Below, one piece after another: positions 50,335 through 63,283 of a DNA stretch of 64,000 nucleotides; the first letter of the stretch is position 1, and each line of letters opens with the position of its first letter. The notes beneath the pieces are model-generated. The model did no database searches and was not told the DNA's origin. It saw only the letters and a list, made by a program, of their open reading frames with translations. The position numbers were made by a program, and so were the translations under genes. Location of the stretch: NCBI RefSeq assembly GCF_014898815.1, contig NW_026515521.1:310001-374000 (forward strand). The letters are read 5' to 3'. Source of the stretch: Panonychus citri (lineage: Eukaryota; Arthropoda; Arachnida; Trombidiformes; Tetranychidae).

Positions 50335-53300
50335 TCACATAAATCCATGAGCAAATAGCTGCGATTCCGTGTATAATTTACGACCTAAGGTACCAAACGA
50401 GAAGAGAGCAGCCTTGGCCTGGTCCCGAACCTCAGAACAATCATCAGCCAATGATATGTATGCCAAATGTTTCATGAACTCAGAGGCCTTCAGAATTTTC
50501 ATTACTTTACATGATGCGTGTCTTACATAACGTGAATCAACCTCCAAACCTTCAAGAAAATGATTCAACAACTAGAAGATAATTAAAGAGAAAAAGAAAA
50601 ACAATAAATTTCCAATTAGTTAACAATGGACATGAAAAATTGACTTGGGAAAAAAATGGTTAGTTGAATTGATTGAACACAGCATGAAACCATCAAGTAT
50701 GACAATCAAAGATGAAGCTAATTTTTTTTTCTGCAACCTTCTGGTTTTCACACTAATCAACACAATTAACATTGTTGTTTCATTGGAAAGTTGGAAATTA
50801 AATTAAATTCAATTGAAATTGTTATTAATAACGTTAAATCATGGTTAATGTAGTTAAGAGAAAGGAAAAAAACTAGTTAATTGAATAAAATGATATTATT
50901 GTAACTTGTAACAATTAACAGTTTCATACATCCTCATTGTCTGTTGATTACAAACTTTACAATCAGGCTAATTGTAATGATGTAATACTAAATAGATGAA
51001 ATTAAAATTGTCATCATCACCAAATCATTGACAATTATTATTATCATAGTTAATTGTTCATCTCAACCATAATCACTAATCACAATAATAATAAGCTCAA
51101 TTGTTGATGATTATCTGATAATGATGAGAAAAAATTAGATTCTAATTGGATTGAAAATGTTGGAAAGTGAATGGAAATTGTTTAAATTGTTCAACTGATT
51201 AACAATTAGAAACAGAGAATCTGATAGAGTGAATTAATATAATGAAATCGTTAATAGAATACAATTGGAGGGAAATGTTAATTGTGATTAAATAGATTGT
51301 GCTAAATGTTAACAATTTCGTTTTTTGCTTGATGAAAGTGATGAGATTCAATGTTAATTGTATGCTGATGATAAAAACAATGATCAATATTTAAAAAAAC
51401 AAAACAAACACAATGAACATCATCTCATCATAATTACAATGATTATCATCTGGTTTAAAAGGTTAGTTAGTTAATTCATTATAATTTACCATTCTAAGCA
51501 TCTATTAAATATCATCAGGCAATAACAATTTAAAAGCTTTGCTTTCTCACTATTAAAACAAATACACACGATAAAGTTTCTCATGGACATTTAAATACAC
51601 AACAGTTTTTTTTTTGAATGAGAAGGTTAATTGAGATCAATTTAAATTAGTTACTCTTTTGTTAACTGTTAATAGTTTTTTGTTGGGCTGTGGAGCAGCA
51701 CAATGAGCTGGACTCGCTCTCTATCAAGTCAACAGTCTCAATAGTGACCCTTGAATAGCCGACTTGCCCACACTATTGAATAACAACAATGAACATACCT
51801 CACAGAAAACTGGTCGCTGCTCCCACTTGATCATTATCATTATCATCATTTTCATAATAATAATAATAATCAGGCTCATCAACATTGATGATTAATCAAC
51901 TTTACGTACAGACTCTGAATCATTCTGGATGAAAATTCAATAGAATCAGGATCTTACCTGTACCATTTACCTTTTTTTTTCATCAGAACTTTTTTACTTC
52001 ATCTAATACTCATTATCCTTTTTTATCCCTCAACCTGAGTAACCTTTTTAATGATGATATTGATGATGATCATCATCATTGAAGATTAATCTGTATCATA
52101 TTTTGTGGTTTTTTTTGCTTGATTTCATGTGGTTAACTTGGTTTAAGGAGGGAGAGGGTGGGAGAGGGTTATGTATGATTTATTAGTGTTATTTATATGT
52201 TAATCTGAACTTACCTCTACTCTTAGTTGTTTATTTGATGCAACCTCATTGAAATATGTTTCCGCAATTCCAACCACCAGTGGGTCACGATCAAGTAATA
52301 ACAAGGCGATGTTGAATAACGGTTCTTGTGGTGGTAAAGTTTTACGGAAACGATTAAGTGATTGCTTAAGGGCTACAGGATTATCGGTTGAAAGAGATTC
52401 AAGGAGAGCGATTTCCTCAGCGTATGATTTAAATAAATATTCAAGAGAACAATTTTCCGTGCGAAAGTAGAGTGCCACTTGGAATATGGTTACAACATAA
52501 TCATTTTCAAACATTGGACTATCAATGATTCGGTTGGTTATTAGTTGGGCAACTTTTCTATACATTGACAAATTGGAAGAGGATGAAGATGATAATGATA
52601 ATGAGGAAGTTGAGAGTGAAGGTGAAACACCTACTCCACCTAAACCATTATTATTACCACCTCCTGGTGAGGATCGTTTACCATGACGTGAACCTCCATT
52701 GGTAGATGACCCGCCGGTTGATGGTGTAAGAAAAGCTCTCATATAAGATTCTAGGGTTTGAGCAAATTGACCGCTGGTCACACAGAGTAACATTGAACCG
52801 ATCTCTTCACTGTCAACAGATGCATTCTGATAACAAACGGTGTCCCACAGTTTACGGATCCTTGAATCTTCCCTTAAAATGGAAAGTTCAGTTTCCTGTT
52901 TATTTTGATATTGGGCTTCCAACCATTTCAATTGTTGCTGAATCTGTTGATTCTGTTGTAAATCATCTTCAGGTGTGAATGATAATTGGACAAGATATCT
53001 TGAAGAGGCGACAAAATAATCACAAAGATTGGAACATAAAGAGGCAAGTCGGTGGATAACTGTTCCTTGGCACGAAAGTTTATCAAGAGATCGTTTCTCT
53101 CTCATTCGAAGTGGACCAAATGATCCTAAATTTTGTAATAAACGTTGACAATAATTAAGATGAGCCATTAAACAAATGTCAAGTTGCTCTGAGCCCGTTG
53201 AAAGAGGTTGAGGTGAATCAATTGAACTTGGCGTTGAATCAGTGGTTCCCGATGAAGGTGAAAGAGCTGTCATTGAGGTTGAATGATGGTGACCTAGACG

Positions 53301-56300
53301 ACGACCTTTTTGATGCCCTGATGATCGAGGTGTTGAAATTGGTGAGGCTGTTGTTAAAGGTGATGATGACTGGTGAACGTTTCCAACAACATTGAGACCT
53401 GCGGCCATAGATGTTGCTTTAGATCGCACAAGGGAAGGTGAAGACGACGAATTAACTTGATTAAGATGATGATGATGACTGGAAGAGGATGATCCTTTTT
53501 GTTTCCATTTATTGGCAGCAATTCCGTTCCTGGAATCATATTTACGAGTTTTCGGTGTAGCTGAAGCAGAAGCTGCTGGCGATGATTCAGCGTCGCTATC
53601 GATCACTGCATTATTAAGGAAATCGAAACATTCTAATGCATCTTCAACGGACAGCGAAACATCAGACGTACTTGAAGCTAACCTTTTGTACCTTTCAGAT
53701 TTACTATTTGGATTATTGTTATTATTGCTTCTGTTATTTATCATGTTATTACTTTGCTCGTGTTTCCAATCAGTTGAGCTCATTAAACAGCAGTTATCAT
53801 CTTCAACAGGTAAAGATGATTCTTGATTGAAATTATTATTGTTATTGCAAAAAATTGATCCTCTTAATCGGCAAATATTTCTCAAAATTCTGTACAATTC
53901 AAGTACCGATTGGTGAAGATAATGAATCTCTGAATACTGACCCTGAATATCTTCAAGAGAGGACATTAAATTTAAAAGTATATCACTTATATTAAAGTAA
54001 ACATTGGCCAGTGAATGAGAAGATACAAGGTGACGTTGATGAAGACTTTGATGATTGGGTTGATGACGAAGTGATGGTGACGATAATGAGGTTGATGAAT
54101 AGGAAGTTAACTTTCTACCTACTCGACAATCATCATCATGGTAACTATTGTTATTGCGATGATGAGAGCTGATATTATTGACACTATTGTTAATATTATT
54201 ATTGGAATACAAACTGGTATTTGAACTACTGTTTGTTGTTGTTGTTGTCGGTGTTGTTGCAGAGGTCGCAAGACTAGAACAACTCTGATGAACTGTCGCT
54301 TCGACAATTATTTCCTGAGGAGATTTTCCCATTTCTTTGAGAAGTCTTTCCGTTGTTTGCTTGAGACATAGATTGTTGATTGATTTTGAACATTTCATCA
54401 TTGATTGTTGTTGTTGTTGTTTTGAACAATGTAAGGAATCGTTGGTCAGACCATTGGTATTATGATTGTTATTATTGGTATAATTGTTGTTATTATTATT
54501 GTTGTTGTTGTTGAGATGTTGTTGATGATTGTAATTATCATCTTTGTTGTTAATATAATTTTCATGGCCATTAGTTGATGTTTGCATTGAGCTTGGTGGT
54601 ATCTCTGTTTCCGGACTTGTTAAAGTTGAATTGGGAACTGAAGTTGATCCACAGTAAGATGAAGCTGAACCGGAAGCAGAGCCAAAACCCGATGTAACTG
54701 TTAGATGAAGTGATGACCCACGAGATCCGGATGATGTTGAGGTAGGTGTGGTTCCTTGAGAATGGGAAGGTCCACCACAATGGTGATGGTCAATTTCTGA
54801 GATGCTTATATCACCAGCTTCATTGATACTGTGATGTATACCAGGTATACCACCACCGCTTCCAGATGATGAGGTTGAAGAGGTTGTTGATGATGATGAA
54901 GGTGGATTAGATGAGGAGAGGGTTCGATGGATATAATAATCGGCATCAATTATTTCGGTTATTCGAGGGGGAGGTAAAGTTGCGTTAAGTGTTGACTTGG
55001 AATAGAAGGAAGGTGAAAAGAGAGAGGGAAGTGTAAGACTTGACCGAGATCCAAGGAGAGAGTTGGATGAGGTTCGACTTAGTGTTGACCCATTGGGACC
55101 AATGGAATCAGTTGTTGATGTATGAAGTGGATTCCAGGTGATAATTAAGTTTAACTTTAAAGTTCCCACAGAATTTAAATTAATGGTCATTAATTGTGGC
55201 CTTGCCGAGAAAAGGTCTTTTGTTTCACATGTTTTCACCCCTAGGGTAATATTTTTACCCAGACCACGAACTTCTACCGCTTTTATTGTTAATTTATCTT
55301 CAATCAATGCTTTAATTATGGTCGACTGGTGATCCCATGATTGTTCACCTGATTTAAGTATTTTACCTCGAGTTTTCCACTTTTGCGATTCACTGTGTTT
55401 AATTGTTATCTCGAAAACATCGCCCGGACACAGGCGAGCAAATCCTTGGATACCTTTCATTTGAAGGTGAAATGTTCCCATCATGGATTCCAGTCTTGAT
55501 TCAAGAAAGCAAAGGGTCTCGGTACATTCTTTGTAACCTGAGCGTACCGAGGATAAGGCAGAATCACGTTCAGGTCCCGATGACATCGTATAAGCATAAG
55601 CCATTGTACGAACACCTTAAAGAAAAGAAAGAAAGAAAAATTCAATCAGTAATTAGTTTTTGAATCGAAATTTTTCAAATAAAGTCAATGATTAACAATA
55701 AACAATTTATGATTGAATAAATCTCATGATTGTTTATAATGAGATTGAACAATTTAAACTTAATATTATCATCAAGGTGTGGAAGTGATGAAAAGGAACC
55801 ATTTCATCTTAAAGTTAGAATTAAGTTAAACAATTAAGATATTGTCTATTTGTATACATGATGTTTACTGAATTGTATTCCCTCCAAAAAAAAGAGATAG
55901 TGTTCATGTTATTATGGTGAGAAGATAATCATCATGAATGAGAAAATTTCTTTTTCTTTTTTCATCATTTCTCAATTTTCTATTCCCAGAATTTTCGGTC
56001 TCTCTTTTATCTGAGAAAAGAAAGAGAGAGATATTTATATATTAACCGGCGAATATGATATATTATGAAAAAGAAGTTTTCTTCAGAAATCTTTATCCTC
56101 AATAGATAGGGAAGGTGATGATGATGATGATGATGATGAAGAGGAAGGATGAAAAAAGGTGAGAAGACTGAACCTCATGAAAAAGGTGACAAATTGGGAA
56201 GGTGAGATGAAATTAAGATACAACAATTGACATTTTTATCATAATCATTAATCAATGATTATCAAGGCGATGACAACAGAAAAAAAGTTGATTGTTATTA

Positions 56301-59300
56301 GTGTATTAATATCATCACTGTGAACTTGACAATAATCAAGATTAGATTTTGTCTTTCCTTGATTGTTGATTAATTTCTGCCGATTCCTTGTTAATACAAT
56401 TAACTTTTTTTTATTCTTCAACATTACAATTCAATTCTGAATGTGAGTGTTTTCAAGTGTCAAAGTTAATTGTGTCACCTAATAAGTTATTATTTGGTGG
56501 TAAATTAATGTAAGTGAGCTAATGAAATAAATTGTTTGGATTGAAAATTCAATTAATTAGTTGATTGAAATGATTAAAGTGGGTGGATAGTAAATAGTGA
56601 GTAAGGTTTTCATATTGTGGGTTGGTGAGCAAAAAAAGCAGGGAAAAAAGTTCTGATCTGAAAAGTTCATATAAACAGTTAGATACTCATTGATTCATTT
56701 GATTCCTGGTACATGGTATAGATAATTAGATCAAAAATCAATGATTTATCAACTTACTGTAACAATCAAATAAAAAATGATTACTTTTTATGACGATCAA
56801 CGGATCTACTTTTAGTTAAACAACCCAGTCAACTGTTAAGATGAAGATGAGTGAAAATTTGTGGATTCGGATATGAAAACATGACCAGAAGCATTTATGG
56901 ATTAATGATTAGAATCGAATGAGAGAAAAACATTAGCTAAATATTGACTGTTGTTATATATTGAATTGATTGGAGATTAAAAAGAGAGAGAAGAAAATAA
57001 AACTGAAAATCATTAATCAAACAATTGAGTTAATAATTTGGATCATTTTTATCAAGAGTTTCCAGACTAATCCATTGGAATCATTGGTTGAATGGCTTGA
57101 TGATCATGACTTATGATTTAACAACAACAACAACAACGGAACTTTATCTTTTCTCATTCATTACTTGTCTTTGGATTAGGTCTTGAGAGAGGGAAAGAGA
57201 AACCGGAGGAGGAAGAAGAGGTGGGTGAAAGAGAGAGAGAGAGAGAGACGAAGAAGATATTTCTTCCTTCCCATGAGAAGATGAACATGTAAGGAGCAAG
57301 AAATACAAGAAGATGGAGAGATGATAATGGTCATGGTGATGATGAAGATGATGGTGGGGGAGGATGATAAGGTGATGGAATAAGACAAGAAAGATAAACA
57401 TTGATGAGAAAATGAGGATAACATAGAATCAATAAACTAATGATAATTGACGATAATTGAAATCATATCAGAAGAGGTCTGGTAATTGTTAATTACCAAA
57501 AGCATGAATTTGAGAAGATGATAATGTAGATAAAGATAATGATCATCAATTAATGATGATTAACTCGCAAGATTATAGACATGATTAGTATCATGTTTAC
57601 TAAATATAAATATCAATATAAAGCTTCCTTTTGTTTAGATACAACAGAAACCGTTCAATGATTGTCAACGTGAATGTTTAAAAAACAAACTTTCAGTTTA
57701 ACATTGAACTTGGATTCAGTTTCCGCACGGAAGCAGAAAAATACTGAAACAAGGTAAACTTTATAATGGTGCTGAAAGATTGTATTGATGACTAATACGC
57801 TAAACGAGATGAATAATTAATAATATTATTCATTATGAGAGAGAAACGAGTACCTGTCATGTTTAAACGTGTTAAGATTACGCAAACAAAAAACAATTGC
57901 TTCATATATTTGTTCATATAAACTAAAAGAGTCATCCAGTTAATGAATAGATGAGGATTACCACATGAAAAAAGAGTAAAAAAAAATGTCGAAACCAATA
58001 ATTGTCATGGTTATGAGTTTTATTGTATGATGATGAAGATAAGTTGACTCATATTGATAAACTGTCATCTTATCTTACGGATAATCTTGAAACGTTTCAA
58101 GACGCTCGTCGTTTTTCCGGCTCACTAGATCTCATGATAATTGGTGTATCTACAGGATAAGCTGAATCAAGCCTCAGTATAAACATAAACACACTTGATG
58201 TCAAGGTAGAAATCATTTGAATGAAACTTTTGCCTCAATAAAGTAAAAAAAGATTTTGGTTTAACGTTCTGTGACCATATAGATACTATTATGTATTATC
58301 ATCATCATCATTATCATCATCATTTGTTGTCGCTGTTGTTACTACATAAAATGTACTATTATTGCTCAATATGTATACAGAGAGAGGGAGAGATTTGATC
58401 AATAACAATAAGTAGATACCCTGTATCCATGGTAAACAATACATGTGATTTTAAAAGCAACCTAATCAAAAGCTATGTTGTTTTTGTTGTTTTCTGCTCT
58501 TTCAACCAAAATTTGAAGCTTAAATTGCTGATAGATGTAACTAATTTCAAACTGAATTTGAAGGTACACACACACATGATAAAATGTGATCTCAAGCATT
58601 GGTTCATGGGGTTTAAGGCATGTAATAAAGTTATTACCTCGGTGAAGAAAACTACATGAATGGAATTGAATTCAAGGAATTATGAAAACACTTTCACAAA
58701 AAGCTCCAAAATTAATAAGGAAAACATGATAAAATCATCAAGAGAAAATGATATAAATAAATTTATTCATTTAACTAACATGTAAATGTTATCTCTCATT
58801 CATCTAATTATATCTTCCAATGTTTAATGATGATAAAAAAGTTTCAAATGACAGAGTATTTAGATTTTCGGTCTAAGATTAACCTTTAATCCTACAGATT
58901 AAAAGGAAAAATAAAACAAAAATGGCAAAAAAAAACACTGATAAAGGTAATGGATGGAGATTAAGTTAAATGAAAATGACGATGCAGATGATTATGGTAA
59001 TTGATAGATTGAAAAATGATGATGGTAGCTAATGAAAAGATAATCATCAATAATTAGTGTGCATGTCGAGAATAAAAAACGTTGAAAGGTAACAGAGATT
59101 GAAGGTTTTTCTTGGCACTTTTTGCCTGGAAAGTTATTTAGTAGCTTACGGTCATAGGTCGAGGTCACCTGGTCGTTTGCTAACTGGCTTTGTAAAGGTA
59201 AACAGGTTGAAAGAGAGAGAGAGAGAAAGTTGAGAGAGGGAAAAATGTTTGCAAAAAGCAATCTACCCTAGGGAAAAGGAGGAGAGAGTAGGAGGTGAAG

Positions 59301-62300
59301 GCAACTTTTTCATCCTAGACGTAGCTCTCTCACTCTCACTCTCTTTCTCTCTCTGGTTTAAGGAGTTAAAACTTGACTATTGCGAGGATGAAACGTTAAA
59401 ACAAAAACGGGGGATGATTTTCCTCTGTAAGCAATAGAAACTCAAGGTTATAGTTACAAGCAGTAGTCTCTCAAATGGTGCTAATAGAAAAAGATTAACT
59501 TGGGATAACAATTATAACAGAAGCTTTTTCACATGGAGATATTTACTATTCAAGTAAATATAATGGGTAATTTTTGCAAACCCACTCTAAAAATCTAAGT
59601 GACTCTTGTTTCTAACTCACAGTAACAACATTAATGACGGATAAGAGTCCATATTAAGAGCCCATTGATTCAACAAACAACAATCACAACATGGAAATGA
59701 AAAGTTGTTATGATGTTAAATCAGTTGATTTTGCCTTTTCTGCAATTCATTTAACTCTAAATGATTAATGTAACATTGATTTCCTTAGGATTGAGTTGTA
59801 TGTGTATTATCATTGATAATATTTTGCAATGTACATTGGCAATATTGTTCTGATGATGATGATGATGATGATAATTTAAAGTTTATTGTTGATGATGCAG
59901 CTCAATTTATCTCTCAATTGAATTGGTTGCTATCAACAACAACAAAGGAAATATGATAATTGTAATGATAATGGTTAGGATATTATATCAATTTGCCGTT
60001 GATGATGACAAATTGTGAACAAAAAATAAAATAACAGCAAAGGTAAACGATTGTAATAAATGTTATATTATTACAATCATGGTTGTCAGTTTGGGTTATT
60101 TAATCATAATATGTATGTGTGAATTTACCTGGCAAAACATTGACACACCTAAAAAAATATCTACATGTATATGTGAGTGTATGTACCAAATATTTTTGAT
60201 TATTATGATTACGAATTTTTTTTTTCGCAATTGTATTGTAATGATAATGAATGACTATTAGATGAAGAAGGATTTTCTATCCTACCCAATACTTAACCTC
60301 TGACCTCGATTCTATCACTACATAAGAGTATAATGATAATGGTAAAGGAAAGTTTTCTTTATTAAACTAAATATTTACCATCTTATTATAAAATTTTACG
60401 ATAATCATAATAATAATAATCACAAAATAGTGTAATAAAAAATAATATCAAGATAATACAATTAACTGTCAATAATAAATAGTATTGCTAATTGTATTAG
60501 CATAATTTGTAAATTGTTGACTAAGGAGATACCTTAATTTATATTAATAATACTTGACTAAATTTAGTTTAATACACATATAAACAAACACATACACACA
60601 CACACACATATACACACTTGAAATTATTGATATTTTGGGATAAAAAATCAAGTACATTACCAATTTAATGATTGTAAACAATTAAAAACAAATTGTTATA
60701 CTTTTTAAATGTATATTGTTACCAATTGTCTATAATAGTAATGATAATTTATTAGTTGAAATTATTTTCTCTTCCTGAAAAATGATTTGAAAAAAAAAGG
60801 TTCAACTGAAAATCAATGATTGATGATTTAGCATTAATTTTGTCTGATAATTTGCTTTTCCAATTTAAAGTTGCAACAATTAACTTTACCTACTGATTAT
60901 TTTTCACAAGCTATTGGAAAATGTTAATATTATTATTAATTATAAGTATAACTTGTTTTTCAATATTATACAATAAAATTTTCAAAATGATTAATTGATT
61001 AACTTTGATCATTTACCTTCTCGCATTTTAAGATGGACATCATATTGGTCTTTAAGCTCTTCCAGTTTAGCCAATTCAAATTCTAAACGTTTCAAATATC
61101 GTTCGCCATTTTTACATTGCTGTTATATAATCCATAAGGAAATGGTAACATGGTGAGAAAGGGAGAGAGAGAAAGAGAGAAAGAGATTAATTATATTAGG
61201 TAAATAAGGTAATAATAATCAAAAAGAAATGATTTATAAAACATAATCAATAATAGTAAAAATCCATGGACGATTATTATTATTATTATCGGTTAGTTGC
61301 ATTTACTACGATGGGTGAATAATGTAAAGAAAAAAAAAGTTTTTCTATTTACAAGCAGATAAACAGAAAACCATATGACTATTTACTGCTATTTATATTT
61401 AGTAAAGGAAAAGAAGAAGCAAAAAAGTGAAAATAGAAAAGAAAAATAAAATTGTCATTCAATGGAAATTGTATAATATACAAACAGGGGGAAAGATTTT
61501 CAGTGTAAATACACAGATAGAATTATTCTTGGACATAATCAATGTGAAAGAGTCAGGATAATAAACTATCATCATCATCATCACCATGATGAAGATAATG
61601 TATTGATGGGATGATGGTGGAAAAAAACAAGAGTTTCATATCAATGCTCAGGTAGGAAAAATAAATGGAAACCATAGTAAAGAGGTAGAATGAGAGAGAG
61701 AGAGAGAGAGAGAGAAAACTTCAATGGAGATGATATAACATAAAAAGAATTGACAACTAGATGCATCGTTTTTTTTTATTATTGGGAACAAATAATTAAT
61801 CAAATAATAGGTTAGGTTTTTTCTCTTGCAAATGAAAGAGACACAAACAAGATAATGAGATGCTATTTTCTTTTTGGAAAATTTCATCCATCTCACCTTT
61901 GTGAGCTCGTAAAGCTTTCCCTTTATACGATGTGAGATTGTTAGTGATTATTAGTAATTATGTGATTGTTATTGTGATTGTGTGTGTGTGTGTGGATGTT
62001 AAGCAGGTTTGAAGAAGAGAAAAAACCAAAGAGACGATGAAGAAATTGGAGAAGAAGATACACAGAGAGAAAGAGGTGGAAAGGTAAGAGTGAGAGAGAG
62101 AGAGAGAAGGTAAGAGGGGAAGGAAAAGAAAATGAGAGAAAGAGAAAGAGAGTGTTTTTTTACATTGTAAGAGAAGAAAAGAGAAAAAAGCACTTGGCAG
62201 TTTTAAGGTGGAAAAAAAGCTTGAGAGGGAAAATGGGAAACAAAGAGAGAATAGAATTTTTTTGTTCTTTTTCTTTCTATTCTCTTTTTTTTTAAGAAAA

Positions 62301-62663
62301 TTAGTTTGTGTTGGTGACGGGAAAAGGGAAAAATATTAAAAAGAGATTTTGTTTTCTTTTTCTCTTCTCTGTTTCACTTACCTGGGCCGAATTAAGATAT
62401 AGACCATTTTCAATTGAATTACGAAGTAATCGGTGTAAATCAATATCTCCTTGGGTTAAATTGATAAATCCTGTTAAACCATTTTGAAGGGATGAGAAAA
62501 TTTCCAATGTTCGACTTGGATTTGGTGTTTTACACTGATTAGTCCTCCAACCTTTAGGTTGTAATACTGAGGGTGAAAGGGTGTTGGTGGTTGGCGGTGT
62601 TCCTGTGGTTGTCAAGGTTGATGATTTACCAACAAGGGATCGACCTTTTGAATCCTGAAGCAT
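50335..62663 (-). CDS. RIPOR: RIPOR/FAM65-family protein (Rho family-interacting cell polarization regulator)
   Basis: Five exons are supported: 62663-62382 (ATG at 62663 is provisional; coding may extend further 5'), 61920-61897 (24 nt), 61119-61017, 55615-52215 and 50571-50335. All phases agree, giving about 1,348 residues. The N-terminal part matches FAM65 proteins: GKLYELTKQCKNGERYLKRL (coiled-coil, across the microexon), YKECTETLCFLESRLESMMG, GFARLCPGDVFEI, KWKTRGKI, TCETKDLFSARPQ and TIN-LNSVGTLKLNLIITWNP. A long middle is low complexity (Ser, Asn, Gln, His runs), typical of arthropod orthologues. The C-terminus is HEAT-like (RHASCKVMKILKASEF, DDCSEVRDQAKAALFSFG). Human RIPOR1 and RIPOR2 bind Rho GTPases and affect cell polarity and migration. 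The same role here is inferred. The large exon is fully open over 3.4 kb. Confidence 0.88.
50572..52214 (-). other. Last intron of RIPOR
   Basis: The GTAAGT donor is read from 52214 and the TTCTAG acceptor ends at 50572, phase 0. Joining gives SNKQLRVE|LLNHFLEGL, which keeps the family's spacing without an extra exon. A less AT-rich patch at about 51690-51820 contains possible splice-like sites but no convincing exon. Confidence 0.6.
55616..61016 (-). other. 5.4-kb intron of RIPOR
   Basis: Bounded by GTAAAT (read from 61016) and TTTAAG (ending at 55616), phase 1. The joined residues REG|VRTM follow the RIPOR family pattern. It holds GA, CT, CA and ATC simple repeats (for example CA at about 60594-60608) and several short ORFs made only of such repeats. 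I saw no further exon, RNA gene or transposon. Confidence 0.6.
61120..61896 (-). other. Intron of RIPOR downstream of the microexon
   Basis: AT- and GA-rich, including an (AG)n tract at about 61692-61714. No other exon seen. Confidence 0.55.
61897..61920 (-). other. 24-nt microexon of RIPOR
   Basis: Read on the minus strand, TATAAAG precedes the exon and GTGAGA follows it. The eight codons GKLYELTK join in phase 0 to SAQ upstream and QCKNGERY downstream. Human FAM65 proteins read [20 protein letters not shown] at the same place, so the microexon supplies a conserved part of the coiled-coil that would otherwise be missing. Confidence 0.8.
61921..62381 (-). other. Intron of RIPOR upstream of the microexon
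   Basis: GTAAGT is read from 62381. The acceptor AG at 61922-61921 has a poor pyrimidine tract (ATCGTATAAAG), which could allow regulated skipping of the microexon. GA- and GT-rich repeats fill the rest. Confidence 0.55.
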
Positions 62664-62893
62664 TTGGAGGTTAGTTTTGTTGTTGTTATTGTATTGATGT
62701 AGCAATAAAACACAGACACTGACAGACACACACAGAAGAGAATAAGAATAAAACAACAAAAGTAAAAAGAGAAACAAAAAAGTCAAATTAAAACTACCGA
62801 GATGTTAATCATTCACTTGAAGAGAATCAAATGAAAAGAGAACAAGTTTTTCTCTCTCTTTTCTCACTCTTCTCTCTTATTCTACATTCCAAC

Positions 62894-62905
62894 GCCATCT
62901 AGCGA
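62894..62905 (-). promoter_or_regulatory. CTCF-core-like motif (partial)
   Basis: The + strand reads GCCATCTAGCGA. It keeps the GCCATCT half of the CTCF core but not the TGG end. It sits about 230 bp upstream of the provisional RIPOR start in a locally less AT-rich patch. Weak alone, but it mirrors the motifs before the chaoptin-like gene at the other end of the window. Confidence 0.25.
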
Positions 62906-63246
62906 TCAAAATGGAAAATAAATTTTTCGTAAAAAAAAATTTGTTCTAATCCAATTTCATGGAAAATAAAAGTGTAAATATTTTTCTTCCATAATTTAAA
63001 AACTATTTTTAACGATTACCAAGAGAATAATTAAATTTAATGAGATAATTAAAGTGAAACTGTTTCGCGGCCAATTGTTTCTAATTGGAATCGTAATTTA
63101 CTAAAAAATTTACTCGACAAACAATCAACTCAAGTTTTGAGTTCTAATGAGTCTCATCTTCACAATTTCTGATTATCATGATTAAAGCTCACAGGTCATT
63201 ATGTTTATCATGTGAAGGAGATAAGTACACTTAGAATGAACTGTTT

Positions 63247-63250
<4 letters not shown>

Positions 63251-63281
<31 letters not shown>
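63251..63281. repeat. (CT)n microsatellite
   Basis: An uninterrupted CT run of about 31 bp in the RIPOR upstream flank. Confidence 0.85.

Positions 63282-63283
<2 letters not shown>

Noticed and set aside
51799..51816. Possible 18-nt minus-strand microexon in the last RIPOR intron (RPVFCE), with AG before and GTATGT after, phase 0
   Set aside because: Direct joining of the flanking exons already matches the length of FAM65 family members, and inserting six residues would break the HEAT-like repeat spacing. The acceptor lacks a pyrimidine tract.
53198..53826. Several plus-strand frames overlapping the large RIPOR exon
   Set aside because: Antisense shadows of a long, well-supported coding exon.
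57144..57424. Two overlapping hydrophobic minus-strand frames in the RIPOR intron
   Set aside because: Both are translations of GA/CT and ATG simple repeats, with no domain or splice support.
58992..59261. 89-codon minus-strand frame in the large RIPOR intron
   Set aside because: It shows no RIPOR similarity, and the neighbouring exons join without it in the correct phase. It contains repeat-derived Ser/Leu runs.
62664..62786. N-terminal extension of the first RIPOR exon with a signal-like hydrophobic run
   Set aside because: RIPOR proteins are cytoplasmic and lack signal peptides, and the run is low-complexity sequence. I placed the provisional start at the ATG at 62663.
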